In this document: positions 46,514 through 58,389 of the stretch, one piece after another
Numbering within the stretch: the stretch's first letter is position 1
How the letters are laid out: each line of letters opens with the position of its first letter
DNA from: Pilatotrama ljubarskyi
Lineage: Eukaryota; Basidiomycota; Agaricomycetes; Polyporales; Polyporaceae
Length of the DNA: 64,000 bases
Assembly (NCBI GenBank): GCA_022385805.1
Contig: MU277717.1
Location: forward strand, 62,001-126,000
Direction of reading: 5' to 3'
Position numbers and translations under genes: made by a program
Notes under the pieces: generated by a model
What the model was told of the DNA's origin: nothing
The model's input: the letters and a program-made list of their open reading frames with translations, nothing else
The model's database searches: none

Positions 46514-46596
46514 CTCTCTGTCGGGGAGTCGAACCCCGCTTTCGCGCGGCCATTATCAATGACAGGCGCGTGTACTAACCGATATACTAACAGAGA
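46514..46596 (-). tRNA. tRNA-Asp (GTC) with 11-nt intron
   Basis: Minus-strand tRNA gene of 83 nt. Acceptor stem TCTCTGT pairs fully with ACAGAGA; the D arm (GTAT/GTAC), anticodon stem (CGCGC/GCGCG) and T arm (CGGGG TTCGACT CCCCG) all fold. The anticodon GTC is at 46563-46561. An 11-nt intron (46559-46549) sits one base 3' of the anticodon, the canonical eukaryotic position, so the mature tRNA is 72 nt before CCA addition. The B box GGTTCGACTCC is perfect. A T6 terminator follows at 46510-46505. Confidence 0.95.
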
Positions 46597-48473
46597 CTTG
46601 ACAGACCCTGAGCCAGCAGTCGTATAGAAATTTTGTGGAGAAGATTCGTGGCCGCCATATGAAGTGCCAGTTTGAACTTGTCCAAGCCATTTCTCACAGT
46701 GTCTAGCAGCCTCGTTAAGAAATGATGCTGGCTCGGTGCGATGTTGCTTGCACGATGCGTTGACGCTCTCTGCGAGAATGGCTGTCGGCGAGAACAAGTG
46801 CTAGTGGCAGATCGTTCAACAGGCTCGGCCGGGTGGCCATACGACTTACGGTGAACTTCGGTTCAAGTTGTTCGATGCGCCGGTAGCGGACGCTAGTAAT
46901 CACTTTAATGCCACTAGTGAGTACTGCGTCTGCATCCTCTAACGTACCAGGGATGTCGTTCGCTTATGCCTGCATACTGGGACATTGTGTAAGTACTCCG
47001 CATCGCCACCCCAGAGCAGGGCATCCGATTTGAATGGAGCGCACGGTCCAAAAAGCGGACCTTGTCACGGTGCGTTCCCCATGCCAGGGCTACCGGCATA
47101 CACTTCACTTGCAGGGTGTTCGTTGACATCCCACAGTCATTATCGCTGAGGCAGTCGTACTACCACCGGCGGTGGCCCTTCACATTGGAATGCATGCCAT
47201 GCATTGATGATTCCATTTCACTGCTCGATCTTGGCGACTCGGACTCAGAGCTGGCGAGATTAGCGTCCATATAGTATTCGACTCAAGAGAGGCTACGTTC
47301 GCGCACCTGATGCTTGAGGAAAGTCCGTGCTCTCTTCAGAGCAACCCAGTGGAATCACCCCACGAGCGGCACACGACGGTAGAGCAAGGCGTTCTTTCCT
47401 CCCTCCGGTCGCCCTCAAATTATGTCAACATCTTGCAGCGCATCCAAATTACGCTGTAAGACTGCTCACCTTTGCAGTCTATGAACGCACAGTGCAGCGC
47501 ACAGTACAACTGCACTGGCGCTCCACCGAGTCCTCTGCGTGGTGCCGACCCACTCCGCCGTTCTTACCGGAGGATGCCGCTACTGCTTCTTGCAGCGTTT
47601 CTCGGCCCACTATACCAGCGACAGAGTCACCATTAGCGGCCATTGTGCGAATCCGGAAGAGCAGCCAATGCATATGAGCATTTCAACTCGTCCATCCATT
47701 CAGTAAACTGAATAGCCCGATCATGGTAACGCTCGACTCTTGCGCAGGCTCTCGATTCCTGATCTCCTATGTTTCGGACCAGTATGAATCGCGAGGCAAA
47801 TCTTCTTCCGACCCGTTCTGTCTCCTAGAGGCCGGCAACTCATGATTGGTCCCCACTACTGAGCATGTAGCGTGTGTCATCGTAGCGCTATCGATAGCCA
47901 TCCTACACGCAACGACAATATCATGCGCTCCAGCTCTGAGCACTTGGTTCATAAAGACATGGTGTGGTTCAGCCCGGGGACCTTTGCAACGGGCAAGGCG
48001 CGCGCGGGAACGAAGACGACGAATCATACGAGCTACTACTAGCCACGCCAAACACGCTTATATGTCCAACGCGTAGAAGATAGTTCACATTGCAGATCGA
48101 TAGCTGACGAGATACAACGTGATACATGCGGAAGCCAGAGAGATGTACATGGAATAGCGAGGTGAGGATGAGCCAAGGTGACGATACACAACATAGAGAT
48201 TGGGAATAGACGAGCGTGTGAGTATAAGAGTGAGACGAAAGTATGAGATCCAGAGAGACCTAGATCGATGTGGATAGCGTGACTGAAACTTTGTACGAGG
48301 ACAGCAAATAGCAAAATAATCTATGTCATGCGGGTCGTGGGTCGTGGAGCAGTAGCCGCCGGTGAGCGGGCTCGCGTTATGAACGCGTCCGGCGTTGGCG
48401 ACTGGACGCGAGTTCAGTACCTCGCGCGTATATGAGAGAAGAGCTAGTACCTACAGTCCAGATGGCGCGTGCT
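46597..48473. other. Gene-poor stretch, no gene recognised
   Basis: Short frames only, on both strands; no motif, repeat array or splice-consistent exon chain found. Confidence 0.45.
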
Positions 48474-48797
48474 TCAGAAGCTTCCGAAGACGAGCTCGTC
48501 ATTGCCCTCGATTCTGGTCCTTCTGAGAGTACCGTTGGGGCCGGTGAGAGGCGGCCAGTTGGGCGCCGTCGGTTCGACGTTCTCCTCCGCCTCGCGCAGA
48601 GGCCGGGGAGTGTAAACGGGACTGAAAGGGCCGTTGTGCGGGCCAAGAGCCGGGGGTCGATGCACCTGCACGGGCGTATGGGAGGGAGTGGGAGGAACGG
48701 GAGGGACGTTTTCCTCGTTCCCGGCCTGATTGGCGGCGATGGGCTGGTTGGCGTTGTTGGCGATGTTCGCTGCGAATGCGACCGGTTGAGCTGCCAT
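48474..48797 (-). CDS. Small orphan Pro/Asn-rich protein
   Basis: Intronless, 107 residues. Begins MAAQPVAFAANIANNANQP with an Ala/Asn-rich stretch, continues Pro-rich (VPPVPPTPSHTPVQVH, FSPVYTPRPLREAEENV) and ends NWPPLTGPNGTLRRTR then IEGNDELVFGSF. No signal peptide or membrane segment. It resembles in style the intronless orphan at 32138 (both start MAA and carry Asn/Pro-rich linkers), but I see no alignable homology. Not recognised. Confidence 0.5.
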   Translation of the reverse strand: MAAQPVAFAANIANNANQPIAANQAGNEENVPPVPPTPSHTPVQVHRPPALGPHNGPFSPVYTPRPLREAEENVEPTAPNWPPLTGPNGTLRRTRIEGNDELVFGSF

Positions 48798-50606
48798 ATC
48801 GCTAGTTGTAATGTGTATGAACGTTTGTGTGGGGGAGGGGAAGGGAGTGCGGAGGGATGGTACGCGGATGATGGTGGATGGTTGGAACGCGAGTGAGGGA
48901 GCGGAGGTGCGGGCGGTCGCCGAGTTTTGCCTGCGCGCCTAACGGCCTCGCCTGGCGGAGTATACCGACCTACGACTTGCCGCCTTTGGGACATTTGCCG
49001 AGATGCCCCAGCCTCCGACATAGTCCTTTGGTCTCCCGCACTCTGCGCTGTAGCCTGTCTGCACTGGGACGCCCAGACACGCGACGTGCAGCACTGTGGT
49101 GTACCGCGGGAGTGTCTCCCGGCGATGCAGGCGTCAAGCGTCCGGTGCGTGGCCATCGTCTGTGCTACGCCGGCGCCCATGGGTGCGTCCGCATAGTATG
49201 AGCTCGCGAGCACATGGATGGCCCCGCGACGACGTCAAGGACTGCGCCACAGGACTGCAGCGCATGGGTAGCGCTCCTGCGACCACCGCGGCGCCTGAAG
49301 GCCTGTCAGAGTAGTGCTCTTGCGCGCGGACGTCTGCATGTGCGGGCTTGAGTGGTGTCATCCTCTCCAGGCCGGTGGTAGGTAGACCTTCGTCGGTCTC
49401 TTTGGTAGACGATGCCCAGCACAACCTATGACACCAAGGGCAGGTCACGCTTGAGCCGTCGGCGCTAGGTCGTTATCACTTCGGAAGTGCGTATGAAGCT
49501 GGCTCTCCATTGACAGCTTACTTCGGCCGCAAGGGATTGTTCGGAGGCTGCGCGCGAGTGGCTGGAGTGTCATCTGGACGAGGGCATCAGCATATGTACT
49601 TCCACGTACCAAAGCGCGAGGGTAAAGGACGAAGGACTTGCGTAATGTACGCTCCGCACGGTGAAAAAATGCCATGCTTGCGCTCAAGACAGTACTCGTA
49701 TATTGGAAGTAGCTAAACTCGTACAAGGAGGCAAGAACTAGAGGGTGGAGGTACGAATCAAGAGGGGAGCTCTAGAGATGAACAGTAGCGGCGCAAGTGT
49801 CGTGAGAATGTCATGGAAGATAGAAACAGTAAGGAAGAAGCTACTAAGACAAGGCGAGGAGCGAGCGACGTACCAGTAGTCGCATGGCATGGCGCGCAGT
49901 GCGCGCGCTCGGTGACATGAGAACTGGACACCGGACGCTTCTCGCCCACCAACTTTCGGACGGTGCTGGACGGACTGTAGTCCTGGTCCATGCTTTAGGT
50001 CCTTCCGAATCTCCTAGCGCGGTAGGCATGAAAGCCTGCTCTTGTCAAGGAAGGCGTACAAGCTGGCCACTCCGCCCTGGAGCGATACCACGCGGGCTAT
50101 CAGCATGTACTGGCATGCTACCAAAGCAAACTTCTGCAGCATGCCGAACGCTCAAGCATTGCATCTTCGTATGGCCGGCAAGCCATCTTGGAGGCCCAAG
50201 CACCGGAGAGTAAAGGCGCCCGCGAGTAACAAACAAGACGACGTCAATACGTGCGATGACCCGCGACTTGCTCGGATGCCTCTCGTCAAAAATCAGCCTG
50301 ACTCAATGTTAACTCAATGACATTACTCACAGTCCAGAGTACCCGCTCTTCTGCCAGCAGCAATTTCTCATGCGCTTGGGGCCAAAAGACGTTAGCGCCC
50401 ATATCCGATGAGCGCCTATGTCCAAGCGTGGCTGCTGCGTGGCTTCACAAAGACGGTCATGCACAAAGCGCGACAACCCTAGCTCCGGCTGTCAGCCATG
50501 GCACAAAGAGTGCTGTATGGAAAGGTATTTGAGCGGGAGGTGCGAGGATGGAGAGGACATCATACCTTCCCCACAACGTCCCCTGTTAGCTCGCCGTTAG
50601 CAACAA
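48798..50606. other. Gene-poor stretch, no gene recognised
   Basis: The first 150 bases are the presumed promoter of the minus-strand orphan. From 48.9 to 49.3 kb the sequence is GC-rich, with open frames on both strands but no motif. Nothing recognised further right. Confidence 0.4.
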
Positions 50607-50685
50607 GTAAGTCCATCCAAACTGGTGAGTCGAAGAGAGTTCTTCGCGACATCCGCTGACCACGGCCGCGCTGCAGATCAGCAAA

Positions 50686-51663
50686 ATGCATACTTACAAC
50701 ACTAGGGGAAACAAGCACCGCGTTTACAATGAGCTTATCGCGCTGGACGCGTATCCGTACGCAGACCGCATCAAGGTTACCTCCACCGAGAACGGCGAAG
50801 GGCACCACCTCCGGTGGCAATGGTCGGAGGAGTCCCTACAGAAGATCGACTACGATGATGGCGAGGATGACGACGACGACGAAACCTATCGCGAGGGCTC
50901 CCCTTCTGCTGCATCGACCTCGTCCTGGTCTTCTGGAGCTTCCGACGCCACCGAGATGGTAGACGACGATGGCGACAGTGTCATGGGGGGCGAGGAGGAC
51001 GAAGACCGTCTTCAGACCCCCATACGCGAGGCCCCATACGACCCGGGCTCCGTCATCCTGACGCCTAGGAAGGGCCGCATCCTCCGCCGCGAGCCAAGCA
51101 TAGACGGTAGCTTCGCTGTGTGGCACGAGCAGGCAGGTGTCGAAGGCCGACTCGTGTTCCGCGAGGATACATCGCGCTATCGAGGAGACGATCGGCAAAA
51201 GCGCGCACTCGTACGGTGCGAAAGCACGGCGACGTCTCTGGATGATGACGCTGTCAGCATCGCAAGCGACGCGACGGTGCAAGTCGACCCGCGAGCAACT
51301 CCCCAGCCGACACTCCTCAACCGCGCCATGCCGCTTGTGCGTCAACCTACCTGGCCGGCGGACTACGACTTGAACGCGCCGGGACCGTCCAACGCAGGAC
51401 CTCAGTGGCCTGCACGTCACCCGGAGTGGTCGGGCATACGGATCTGGCGCGACGCCAATGGCCAGTGGGTCCGAGAGGGATCTCTGGGGCCCGACGCCAG
51501 CTATCAGGTCAACACTGAGGATCTCCCTCCTAGGATCGACCGTGATGACGCTCCCGCCCCCGCGGTCGAAGCTACCAGCGCCCGTCGTGCACGTGCTGCG
51601 CCCTTGCGCCGTACCGACACAGAACCCGTCCTCGATGTTCCGACTCCCAAGCGTAGGCGGTAG
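50686..51663 (+). CDS. Orphan acidic nuclear-type protein
   Basis: Intronless coding frame of 325 residues. A likely leader intron (50607-50676, GTAAGT to CTGCAG) ends nine bases before the ATG. The N-terminal 55 residues look ordered (MHTYNTRGNKHRVYNELI, HHLRWQWSEESL). They are followed by an Asp/Glu run and a Ser-rich acidic region, then blocks such as ILRREPSIDGSFAVWHEQ and HPEWSGIRIWRDANGQWVRE. The C-terminus is basic (VPTPKRRR), a probable nuclear localisation signal. Two Trp-containing blocks may be short binding motifs. Family not recognised. Confidence 0.7.
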   Translation: MHTYNTRGNKHRVYNELIALDAYPYADRIKVTSTENGEGHHLRWQWSEESLQKIDYDDGEDDDDDETYREGSPSAASTSSWSSGASDATEMVDDDGDSVMGGEEDEDRLQTPIREAPYDPGSVILTPRKGRILRREPSIDGSFAVWHEQAGVEGRLVFREDTSRYRGDDRQKRALVRCESTATSLDDDAVSIASDATVQVDPRATPQPTLLNRAMPLVRQPTWPADYDLNAPGPSNAGPQWPARHPEWSGIRIWRDANGQWVREGSLGPDASYQVNTEDLPPRIDRDDAPAPAVEATSARRARAAPLRRTDTEPVLDVPTPKRRR

Positions 51664-52185
51664 GGTCTGGCGTGTGTAGTCTTCCTCGCTCGCCCCCAAC
51701 TTGTGCACCGAACACGTTCATATTCCTATCCATAGTATCATATAATCAGTGCTCCTCGTTCTCCTCTCCCCCTATGTCTATATGCCCAGTATGCCTCATA
51801 CCTTGTGGTCATATCATCCCGATGTACCGACTAGTCTCCCGTGTATATGCCTTTCTTCTTCTTCACGATCTATGCAATCATTTTCTCAACAGCAGTGCAG
51901 AAGTGGCGAGCAGTGCTCAGGGATCCAGAGCCCATAGGACTTGCGAACACGCAGGCATGCAGGTTGCTCAGTGTTCCCAAGACCATATCCACAGAAGAGA
52001 ATCCGATATGTTTCTGCCAGCAGAGGAGGTGATTGTTCGTGGAAAGCGGTCGGTAGCACGAGGGAACCGGCCCATCGGCAACTGCCGAAGCGGAAAGCCG
52101 GGGAGCACGGACGTTCAGGACGCCGACCTGCCTCTCACCCCCACCTCGCTCATCGTCGCTGCCCACGACGTCGGCCATCCTCGCT
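51664..52185. other. Intergenic, 3' flank and PEX13 promoter
   Basis: No gene. Downstream flank of the orphan gene at 50686 and upstream region of PEX13. Confidence 0.5.
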
Positions 52186-53423
52186 ATGCCTTCACCACCA
52201 AAACCCTGGGAGAGAGGCGGCGCTGCCGCGACGGCTACACCAGCTGCCTCTTCGTCTGTTCCTACCACAGCTCCGCCAGCTCCCACGACCACAACCTCCT
52301 CGGCGGCATCCTCGTCCAATCCTCCATCTGTGCCTGCACGACCAGCTGCGCTCTCACAAGCGCAGCCAACTTCCACAGCTTATCCTGGGACGTCCACCGC
52401 GCTCGGAACCTCCTTCTCCTCACCTTACTCTTCATATTCGCCCTACAACCGCTATGGTTCCACATACTCGCCGTACGGCATGAACAGTATGTATGGTGGG
52501 ATGGGATATGGCGGGTACGGAGGATACAGTGGCTATGGTGGGATGAATGGGATGTATGGAGGTATGCCTGGGATGGGATATGGCATGCCTGGCCCGGGAG
52601 GACCGTTCGACCCCAATAACCCCTCGCTCACCCAAACGCTCGAGTCCACGACCCAGCATACCTTCGCACTCCTCCACTCCATTGTGCAGACCTTCAGCGG
52701 TGTTGCGCAAATGCTTGAATCCACGTTCATGGCAACGCACTCCTCCTTCTTCGCCATGGTCGGCGTGATCGACCAGTTCGGCCAGCTCCGCAACGCCCTT
52801 GGCAGCGTCCTCGGCCTGTTCGGGCTCGTCCGGTGGATGCGGGACCTCCTTACAGGCCGCCGCGGCCAGGTCTCTGCGGGCGCGATGCGCGGAGAGTTCC
52901 GTGACTTCGTGAACGGCAGGCCTGTGCAGGGCCAAGGGCCGCCCCCGCCGAAGGCGAGCAAGAAGCCGCTCATCATCTTCCTTCTCGCTATCTTCGGCGT
53001 CCCCTATGCGATGCACAAGCTTGTGCGCATTCTCACTGAGCGCCAGCAGGCGCAGATGGCGGCCGGGCAGGTCGCGGGTCCTCTGCCTCCCCTTGACCCC
53101 TCGCAGCTCACTTTCGCGCGGGCGCTCTACCCCTTCGAGGCGTCCTCACCCGCGGAGCTGTCGCTGAAGGAGAACGAGATCGTGGCAATAATGGGAAAGC
53201 TTGATCCTGCGACTGGAGCGGAAGTTGATCCGAGGATGGAGGTGAGCACACGCCGACGTCTGCGAGGCTACGTATCTCTGAACGCCTTTGGCAGGTGGAG
53301 GGCAGCGAGTGGTGGAAGGGGCGCACGAGGGAAGGCAGGGAGGGCTGGTTCCCGAAGAAGTGGGTGCAGGTCCTGGAGAGGAGGAAACCTGTTGAGAATG
53401 TCGAGCCCAAGAAGGTCGAATGA
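52186..53423 (+). CDS. PEX13: Peroxisomal docking protein Pex13
   Basis: Peroxisomal membrane peroxin of the Pex13-Pex14 docking complex that imports matrix proteins. Two exons (52186-53241 and 53295-53423, phase-0 intron) give 394 residues. Order of parts: Pro/Ser/Thr-rich N-terminus; a Tyr/Gly/Met repeat region (YGGMGYGGYGGYSGYGG) typical of Pex13; an amphipathic central region (HSIVQTFSGVAQMLESTFMA, RNALGSVLGLFGLVRWMRDL); a hydrophobic segment LIIFLLAIFGVPYAM; and a C-terminal SH3 domain (ARALYPFEASSPAELSLKE, EWWKGRTREGREGWFPKKWV). The intron splits the SH3 domain. The start is the first ATG before the Pro/Trp motif PPKPWE common in the family. Confidence 0.95.
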
Positions 53424-53754
53424 GAGACGTTGCCTCCTCTTAGTCCGTAAGTCTCCGCATATCCCGACTATCTTGCATATCCACTCCTTTACCAGTTCGT
53501 TCGAGTATACTATGCTTGTCTCTTGGACGTGTCCTTCGGTGTTGCATGTACGATGTGCATTGATACAGGATCTTCATTACTTTCCGCTGCTGCTTCGTCG
53601 GGCTATGCGGCACTTATGGCGGAACCGTCCCACTCAAGGTGAAGAACGGAGAACGGATTTATGAAGACCGACTACGCTACGACAAGTAACTCAGGTAAGT
53701 AGGTAAAAACCTAATACCTCGCCGGCCCGGGCAAATAAGTGGTCGATAAGAGTA
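53424..53754. other. Intergenic between converging genes
   Basis: Nothing recognised beyond the PEX13 3' flank. Confidence 0.5.
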
Positions 53755-54162
53755 CTAATGTAATAAGTATTGCAAATGTGGAGGGAGGGATAGCACTTCT
53801 GCCGGTGACGCCGCCGGCGGGCGCGGGGAGATACGCCTCTTGTATACTCCCCAGATACGACCCGCAAGACGAATGGACGCTGTATGCCAACCGTGAACGA
53901 CCCGCGTGAGTAGGCGCCGAGTAGCAGGCATGTTTGAGGCAGTGGTGCAGCGAAGGGGAGGCATGGTGCCGAAGTAGTAACGGCTGGTGTATTGTGGCCA
54001 GACGTCGACGGAGTCTGAGAAGAGCGCGGACGTGATCCGGAGGACTACCTCCGTGAGGGGTGGTGTGGTTTCAGCAGCGGTGAGCTGCTCGGACGTGTCG
54101 CGGATCAGGTCCTGTAGTGCGCTCTGACGAAGAAAGGATGTGAAGAGCGCCAGCGCTAAGTG
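53755..54162 (-). pseudogene. 3' fragment of an unrecognised gene
   Basis: An open minus-strand frame of about 135 codons with strong coding bias and no start codon in its first half, so it must be the last exon of a gene or a truncated copy. It reads SALQDLIRDTSEQLTAAE, LTEVVLRITSALFSDSVDVW, PQYTSRYYFG, then a less convincing Arg-rich tail to 53755. A CTTAG acceptor lies just upstream at about 54157. No upstream exon is visible beyond it, where the duplicated zinc-finger segment begins near 54240. I infer truncation, possibly by that duplication. Confidence 0.4.
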
Positions 54163-55769
54163 ATGAGTTCATCCGCCAAAGTCTTTGGTTTCATTCGTCC
54201 TTCGATACACCAAACCTCCTCTGTTCAGGACAGCCCGATGGCTCGTCTGCAAATGATCCACAGCACGCGAGTACGCGCACAAGAGCGCTCGTTATGTACA
54301 CATGGCTGTGGGTTTAGCGGGAACCCTAACCTCGCGATCAATCATAGCCTACCGGCGAAGCGAGGGTGGTTTCCCAGCTACTGGGTGAGCATGGGTGCGG
54401 CCACATGCACGCATCCGGTCTTGCGAGGGTACAGTGCTCGACCGTTCAGTGCGTCAGCGCAAGGGTCATAGACTCTATGAGCCTCGGACAGATTTTGACG
54501 CAAAGGCTCTTGTGATACCAAGGAGAACATGCTTCATCAGAAAGGCGAGTCGACATGATTCGTGCAAAGGAGAGGTGAGTATGACGAATCGACTCCAGAA
54601 GAAGTGTCGTTTCATACGCTGAAAGATGCACCCTGGGCAGTACTACTCGAGGAGTTATCAAAATGTACACCAACCATCCTACACCCAACGGTCGAGCCCG
54701 CCGCGCGCGTAGGAGTAGTACTGTCGCCGGTTGGAATGATATCGGATCCGCGATACCACTCTCACCCAGAGAATGCTTGTTTACTCTCGCCCAAACACCA
54801 AACAGCCGATTTGCCGGTGGAGCCTGGATGGTGCTACAGCCCTCGAAAGAACATCAGAGAACCGTTGTACGTTTTATTTCCGTGACGGGACTCCTGCGCT
54901 CTACGGCTCATGCACACCCCGTAGGAGGCCATGGGGATATCAGGGCCCTGTGGCAAGCAGACCTTTGCTCAGCCTGCAATGTGAACCTTCGCCCATTTTG
55001 GCCTTCGGTCTTAGCTGCGCTATAAGAGGGGTCAACTCCAGAGCGATCCTCCTTCAAGGAACTTCCAGGAGATCTGAATCACCCCATCCATCCTCGAGGA
55101 ATCCACGTCTCAGGTTGCTTACAGTGTGTCAAGTCAGGCAGTACACCACAGCCTCACAGGTTAGCCACAGACGCGTGTACACTCACAGCAGGCAGGATGA
55201 TAGACTTACGCATGCTATCCAGAGGCTCAAACTTGCATTCTCAGCCGCTCTTGCACAAATGTCAGGACATGCGCATAGCAGGAAGATGACATCCGAGCCA
55301 CCGCATCGTTCTCATGCCTACGCCTTGGGTTCCGGCCATGCGAAAGCGCACGCTGAGATCGCACACGGTGGCGACACACAAGTAAGTTGCTTGTATGTTC
55401 CGTAGTCTGGGCGAACAATGACAATGCGGACACAGCCCTGCGCTTTGCCAGGGTTGCGCGGCCGGCGCGGTATTGAATACTCGCTCACAATCGGCTGCCC
55501 TACGCGTCCTTTGTCCGCGACGCTTTCCGCATTTGGGCCCTGGTTGGGTTTGGATCCGACGCGTCGTTGTGGTTGTTCACTCTTCGCTCACTCTACCATC
55601 TCGTTCGACCGCTCTTGTGCATCTCGACAACACAACTCCCCCTCACGGTTACTGCGATCAACAGCATATCCGACCACATACTCCTTTACATCCTCTCCAA
55701 ACCTTCGGTACGTGCTCTGTAAACTCTCTCCTCGCCTTTCCTCACAGGGCTTCTCAGCATATCGCAGAG
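54163..55769. other. Upstream region of zinc-finger gene 1, duplicated
   Basis: No gene called. It aligns with 58330-59949. Open frames occur on both strands of the best-conserved block (about 55200-55440), but neither frame is better preserved than the other, so it looks non-coding (leader or regulatory). Confidence 0.45.
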
Positions 55770-57392
55770 ATGTCTCCGTACAAGTCCTTCGCCACTCCCG
55801 ACGCCCCCATTTACCCCATGCAAGGGGTTCTACGCTTCTCCTCCGTCCAAAATCTCGATACCACAGCATACAGCTCTCCGACTCGGCGCGCTCTTTCTCG
55901 GAGCGGAATCCAGAACTCGCCTCCGTCTTCCTCCCGTGTGTCTGAACGCGACCGGCCTTGCGAAGAGGATCTGGTCATCTTCGACATGGGGATTGAGGAT
56001 CCGGAGGAGGAGGAACAACGCACCTTGTACGACAGCATTCCAGGGTTTGATGAGTTCCTCGACGCCGACGACTCGGACGAGGAGCCAGATCAACTTAGCC
56101 CACTCCACCAGGACGCCTTGCTCTCGCCCGACGTCTATGACCAGGGAGCGTACCTATCCGGACAAGGAGATGACGACGAGGCATCGAGCGACAGCTCGGA
56201 GGACATGGACGTCAGCCGGGCCGCTCTGGATCAGGACCGCTTGCAGAGCGATTACATCGAGGCTCACAGGAATGGAAGTGACGCGTCCGTTGACTCGGAC
56301 TGTTCTAGCGTCGTATCGGACGGTGAGGATGCCGAGTCGGAGGAGACCACTGGGGACGCGTACAATGCATCTGAGTCGGGAGATTCGGATACAGATTCAG
56401 AGGACGAGACGGGCCACATTCCAGACGCGACTTGGACCTCAGGTGCGGAGAAGAATCCGAATATCGGCTCCTCGCATGCGAAGGTTTTATGCTCTGGACG
56501 AGTCAAGGGATCACGTGCTTCAATGCTGCAGGATACGTTGCTGGTACGCATTCAACCTCGTTTCGCACTCGCTCTCGTTCAGAGGGAAGCTCATTACCTG
56601 CTTGCACGACTCAGATGTCCTCGGCCGCGACGGCCACATCGAGCAAGGACCTCCGGAGATCCTCGCGGATCGCAAAGGCTGCCTGCGCAAAGCGCCGCAC
56701 AAGAGAAGAGTGGGACGCCTCGGAGACCGACGAATCCTGTCGCGCTCCACCGAGGAAGAAAGTCCGTAAGGCTGCTCCGCCGGCCACCGAAAACCCTCCG
56801 ACTGCGAAAATCCCCACGAGAGGGGGACAGGCGGCCCCCGATGGCGTTGGATCTGAAGGATCCGGTCCCCATCAAACCAATGTAGAAGGTGGTCCACAGA
56901 AGACAGCGAGGAAGGGCCACATCGTCGACGAGTTTCTGCAGCGCCTCGTCGTCATCGAGACGCCGAAGAAGGCCTGCGGTGTGCTAGGTTGCTCCAAGGA
57001 ACTCGACCTGAGGGACACAGCGGCGTCCCGAAGGCATGTACGAGAGCACCATCCAGAAGAGGAGCGCAAGGCAGCGCTGGTGAAGTGCCGGTGGAAGGGC
57101 TGCACGAAGAACATCCAGAACGGTGCAACCGCCGGCGGTCTGACTCGGCACTACGACGAGACACATCTAAGATACAGGTACACTTGTCCTGGAGGGTGTA
57201 AGACCACCGGGCGAAAGGGTGTCGAGCGGGCACGCACTTTTGCACGCGCCGATCAAATCACACGTCATGAGACCATCGATCCGTGTGACTATCGTGAGTA
57301 CTCTTTCAGTGAACTTTGACATGAGCTTGCATCACTGAGGATTGCTTCCAGTCAAAGAGCACCCCATCCCGAGACGCTCCAAGAAGTCTTAG
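54240..57392 (+). repeat. Tandem segmental duplication, copy 1
   Basis: Aligns with 58390-61549 over its whole length: about 1.4 kb of upstream DNA plus a complete three-exon gene. Shared upstream blocks include CGGGAACCCTAACCTCGCGA (54319-54338) and TTGGGCGAACAATGACAAT-like sequence near 55408. The copies are clearly diverged, so the duplication is not recent. Confidence 0.8.
55770..57392 (+). CDS. Acidic three-zinc-finger nuclear protein, copy 1
   Basis: Three exons join in phase (55770-56543, 56615-57293, 57352-57392) for 497 residues. Exon 1 encodes an N-terminal leader with FSSVQNLDTTAYSSPTRRA, then a long Asp/Glu/Ser-rich acidic region. Exon 2 starts a basic region (RRSSRIAKAACAKRRTR, RAPPRKKVRK) and then three zinc-finger-like units at residues 378-480: CGVLGC with HVREHH, CRWKGC with HYDETH, and CPGGC with an ARADQITRHE helix. 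Exon 3 encodes the basic tail KEHPIPRRSKKS. An acidic domain plus C2H2 fingers suggests a transcription factor or chromatin protein; no named family fits. It has the same exon layout as its neighbour at 59950. Confidence 0.82.
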
Positions 57393-58389
57393 TTACTGGG
57401 ACTGCCGATGTCGGATCCTCGCGGTCACACTTGCCGACAAACTTTGTGAGTTCCGAACCGTTCGGGAGGTCCGACCCTCTCCTCATCATGTACGGTCCCT
57501 TACAGTCTTTCGTGATATCTGCACCATGATCCTGCACTCTTCAGTCATCCACTCGTGCCGTGGCCAGGAGCGACAGGGGATACTCGGTCTCCTGCGGAGC
57601 CCCGAGCCCCACGGTACCCTCCGAAGACCCTGGCGGACTAAAATATCCCAGGGTGTTCAAGTATCTCCGCGATCGCGGTCAAGACGCTGGTCGAAATCCC
57701 AGTGGACGGCACTCGCCGTATGCACTGATCGACTCGTCAGCGGTTGGTAGCCAGTACTCTATGCTCCAAACCTTGCGATTGATGTACGTAGTCGACAGAC
57801 CATATTACTGGATTGTATCATCCCAGCGTACCGTGTAAATATTCTCGAGTTGCCACTCAGGAGGAGACGAGCCTGAGTGAAGTTGGACGTGACCTGTGTT
57901 TTGCAATTGACGGCGATTTGTGAACTGTGTCACAATGATGCCGCTGAAGGCATGTACCTCCCAAGGGAAGCAATAGAGCAGCTGGGAATCCTGAGTATTC
58001 TCCGCACCGAAGTTGTTTGGCCAATGGTCAAGTTCAAGGAGCGTTGCGGACGTAGTACATTGGTGCCACGTGGCGACAAGGCAGAAAGAGCGCTCGCACA
58101 GAAAACTCGTTCCATGACAGTTACTATGTTGCTACTACAGCCGTGCCGCCGTCCGGTTACGACTCGTTGAACGCGCTACTTGTGGTTTTGATATACTAGG
58201 GTCTGGTGCGGCGAGATATGGAACGAGTACGGCTATCAGCAGCTAAGGAACGACTCTGTCGGACCCGGCGCTTGCACCTCCAACAACTCTCCAGGGGCTG
58301 ACGCTTACAGGTACTCACTTATGTGGTCACTAGTTGTGGGTCGCAGTAGATCCACGACCCATACCCGCAGATGGTGAAGTGCCACAGCG
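57393..58389. other. Spacer between duplicated segments
   Basis: No gene. About the first 250 bases keep weak similarity to the sequence after copy 2 (a GGATACTCGG block at 57580 and again at about 61781); the rest appears unique. Confidence 0.45.

Noticed and set aside
48377..49213. 278-codon minus-strand frame
   Set aside because: Overlaps the better-supported 107-residue orphan in another frame and is Pro/Arg/Ser-rich without motif.
54319..54340. AACCCTAACC resembling telomere repeat
   Set aside because: A single short occurrence per duplicate, not an array; not evidence of a telomere.
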